Part shown: piece after piece, positions 13,546-14,943 of the stretch
How the letters are laid out: each line of letters starts with the position of its first letter
How positions within the stretch are numbered: the stretch's first letter is position 1
Origin: Paracoccus sp. (in: a-proteobacteria)
GTDB taxonomy: Bacteria > Pseudomonadota > Alphaproteobacteria > Rhodobacterales > Rhodobacteraceae
DNA length: 14,943 bases
Assembly: GCA_018056045.1 (NCBI GenBank)
Contig: JAGPGI010000022.1
Span: forward strand, 1 to 14,943
Reading direction: 5' to 3'
Position numbers and translations under genes: made by a program
The notes under the pieces: model-generated
Databases searched by the model: none
What the model was told of the DNA's origin: nothing
Seen by the model: the letters and a program-made list of their open reading frames with translations, nothing else

Positions 13546-13554
13546 AGACCCAGA

Positions 13555-14490
13555 ATGAAAAAATTCATGATCACGACCGCGCTGGCCGTGGGCATTGCCG
13601 GAACGGCCTCGGCCGAGAATATCGGCGTTTCGATGGCGCTGTTCGACGACAACTTCCTGACCGTGCTGCGCAACGGCATGCAGGACCATGCCAACGGTCT
13701 CGAGGGCGTGACGCTTCAGATCGAGGACGCCCAGAACGATGTCGGCAAGCAGCTGAACCAGATCCAGAATTTTGTCGCCTCGGGCGTGGATGCGATCATC
13801 GTGAACCCGGTCGATACCGATGCCACCGTCGCCATGTCGCAGGCCGCCGCCGATGCCGGCATCCCGCTGGTCTATGTCAACCGCCAGCCGGTGAACCTGG
13901 ACAGCCTGCCCGAGAAACAGGCCTTCGTGGCCTCGGACGAAAAGGAATCCGGCACGCTGGAAGCGCAGGAGGTCTGCCGTCTGCTCAAGGAAAAGGGCAA
14001 GGGCGAGGGCGCCAATATCGTCATCATGATGGGCGAATTGTCGAACCAGGCCGCGCGGATGCGCACCCAGGACGTGCATGACGTGATCGCCACCGATGAC
14101 TGCAAGTTCATGAAGGTGGTCGAGGAGCAGACCGCCGAATGGTCGCGCACCAAGGGCGCCGACCTGATGACCAACTGGCTGTCGGCCGGGCTGCAATTCG
14201 ACGCCGTGGTCTCGAACAACGACGAGATGGCGATCGGTGCCATTCAGGCGCTGAAGACCGCCGGCATCTCGATGGACGACATGATCGTGGGCGGCGTTGA
14301 CGCCACCGCCGACGCGCTGGCCGCGATGGAGGCGGGCGATCTGGACGTGACCGTGTTCCAGAACGCCGCCGGTCAGGGCGGCGGCGCGGTCGATACCGCG
14401 CTGAAGCTCGCCCGGGGCGAGGCGACCGAGCAGAAGGTCTTCGTGCCCTTCGAGCTGGTCACCCCGGCGAACCTTGCCGACTACAAGTAA
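13555..14490 (+). CDS. Periplasmic sugar/cyclitol-binding protein of an ABC transporter (MocB/RbsB-like)
   Basis: 311 residues with a Sec signal peptide ([20 protein letters not shown], cleavage after A20). The mature part is a type I periplasmic binding protein of the Peripla_BP_4 kind. Visible blocks are the N-terminal strand [13 protein letters not shown] (22-34), [23 protein letters not shown] with the ribose-binding-protein style [11 protein letters not shown], and later NNDEMAIGA and [13 protein letters not shown]. These are hallmarks of ribose-, inositol- and rhizopine-binding proteins. I recall close similarity to proteins annotated as rhizopine-binding MocB in rhizobia, but the ligand is not proven. 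It delivers its ligand to the permease driven by the ATPase encoded 77 bp downstream. It is preceded by a consensus Shine-Dalgarno and followed by a stem-loop. Confidence 0.95.
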   Translation: MKKFMITTALAVGIAGTASAENIGVSMALFDDNFLTVLRNGMQDHANGLEGVTLQIEDAQNDVGKQLNQIQNFVASGVDAIIVNPVDTDATVAMSQAAADAGIPLVYVNRQPVNLDSLPEKQAFVASDEKESGTLEAQEVCRLLKEKGKGEGANIVIMMGELSNQAARMRTQDVHDVIATDDCKFMKVVEEQTAEWSRTKGADLMTNWLSAGLQFDAVVSNNDEMAIGAIQALKTAGISMDDMIVGGVDATADALAAMEAGDLDVTVFQNAAGQGGGAVDTALKLARGEATEQKVFVPFELVTPANLADYK

Positions 14491-14511
14491 GTAGGCCGGC
14501 CACAAGCTTGC

Positions 14512-14538
14512 GGCGTCCGGGGCAAAAGCCCGGGCGTC
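14512..14538 (+). other. Stem-loop between binding-protein and ATPase genes
   Basis: Arms 14512-14523 and 14528-14538 with an AAAA loop form an 11-pair stem with one bulged G (14519) and two G-U pairs. No T-run follows. Such intercistronic hairpins in ABC operons often protect the upstream mRNA or cause partial termination, giving excess binding protein. That role is inferred here. Confidence 0.5.
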
Positions 14539-14567
14539 CGCCAGGGACCCGATGGGAGGAGAGGACC

Positions 14568-14943
14568 ATGCTTGACGGCCAAGGTGCGAATGCGCGCGGC
14601 GTGTTCGAGGGCGAATTCATTCTGGAAGTGGACAATGTCCGCAAGGAATTCCCCGGCGTTGTCGCGCTTGACGACGTGCAGCTGAAGATCCGCCCCGGTT
14701 CCGTTCATGCCCTGATGGGTGAGAATGGCGCCGGAAAATCGACGCTGATGAAGATCATCGCCGGCGTCTATAACCCCGACCGGGGCGAGGTGCGTTTCGC
14801 CGGGCGCAAGCTGGATATCCGCACGCCGCTGGATGCGCTGAATTCCGGCATCGCCATGATCCATCAGGAACTGAACCTGATGAACACGATGACGGTGGCC
14901 GAGAACATCTGGATCGGGCGCGAACCCAAGAACGCGCTTGGCC
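14568..14943 (+). CDS. Sugar ABC transporter ATP-binding protein (C-terminus off the right edge)
   Basis: The first 125 codons are visible, starting at the ATG at 14568 behind GGAGGAGAGGA. Walker A is GENGAGKST (51-59), followed by [15 protein letters not shown] and the Q-loop at IHQELNL (Q100). The spacing and the [18 protein letters not shown] opening are typical of the RbsA/MglA/XylG class, whose full proteins are about 500 residues with two nucleotide-binding halves. Only the start of the first half is in view. It energises uptake of the ligand captured by the upstream binding protein; the permease is expected next, outside the window. Short acidic and basic extra residues (1-15) precede the first strand, which is common in this class. 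Confidence 0.95.
   Translation, partial: MLDGQGANARGVFEGEFILEVDNVRKEFPGVVALDDVQLKIRPGSVHALMGENGAGKSTLMKIIAGVYNPDRGEVRFAGRKLDIRTPLDALNSGIAMIHQELNLMNTMTVAENIWIGREPKNALG

Larger units (their letters stand above)
13318..13554 (+). promoter_or_regulatory. 237-bp leader of the sugar-binding protein gene with dyads
   Basis: No gene is seen here. It holds the dyad at 13342-13357, AAACGATT (13371-13378, the core of typical LacI-family sites) overlapping a -35-like TTGACC (13377-13382), and a weak -10 (AATCGT, 13400-13405, spacing 17). This suggests a separate promoter for the transporter and a leader of about 140 nt. Confidence 0.35.

Noticed and set aside
14494..14501. GGCCGGCC palindrome after the binding-protein stop
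   Set aside because: A short self-complementary GC word without a loop or T-run; no function supported.

Overview
The window is high-GC alphaproteobacterial DNA, most likely from Paracoccus or a close relative in the Rhodobacteraceae. I base this on the class III transaminase, which I recall (no alignment was run) as very close to the crystallised P. denitrificans omega-transaminase, and on the MiaB, DUF983, DUF3572 and TfoX C-terminal proteins with their codon use. No IS element, phage gene, CRISPR array, tRNA or rRNA is visible. The window is gene-dense, and no gene-free stretch exceeds about 260 bases.

Left part (1-5.4 kb) is housekeeping-like. On the minus strand a PleD-like diguanylate cyclase with a degenerate receiver (2655-1261) is followed by a small DUF983 membrane protein (1104-694) that overlaps a Nudix hydrolase by GTGA (697 off the left edge). 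A DUF3572 gene (2770-3039) diverges from the cyclase. Next come the omega-transaminase (4416-3055, minus), a secreted DUF3280/DUF2380-like protein (4597-5046, plus) and a TfoX C-terminal helix-hairpin-helix protein (5369-5025, minus). Between the transaminase and the secreted protein lies a dense set of mutually exclusive hairpins ending in a T-run.

Middle part (5.4-8.9 kb) holds an unusual 613-residue protein: a PIG-L-type zinc deacetylase fused to six calcium-loop FG-GAP/propeller repeats that alternate strictly in two types (a 327-nt super-repeat). It has no signal peptide. Its upstream region is AT-rich and carries an FNR-like half-dyad. miaB follows.

Right part (8.9-14.9 kb) is a carbohydrate or cyclitol utilisation locus. 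A LacI-family regulator (TTG start, minus) diverges from an IolE/MocC-like TIM-barrel isomerase or dehydratase coupled by ATGA to a Gfo/Idh/MocA dehydrogenase. A second, related LacI regulator follows, then a periplasmic sugar-binding protein and the start of its ABC ATPase, which runs off the right edge. The gene set parallels rhizopine (moc) and inositol (iol) catabolism: uptake by the ABC system, oxidation by the MocA-like enzyme, and isomerisation or dehydration by the MocC/IolE-like enzyme. The substrate cannot be read from sequence. Three dyad-symmetric sites lie in the three regulatory gaps of this locus and are the best operator candidates for the two LacI proteins. The most interesting parts of the window are this doubly regulated locus and the deacetylase-propeller fusion.
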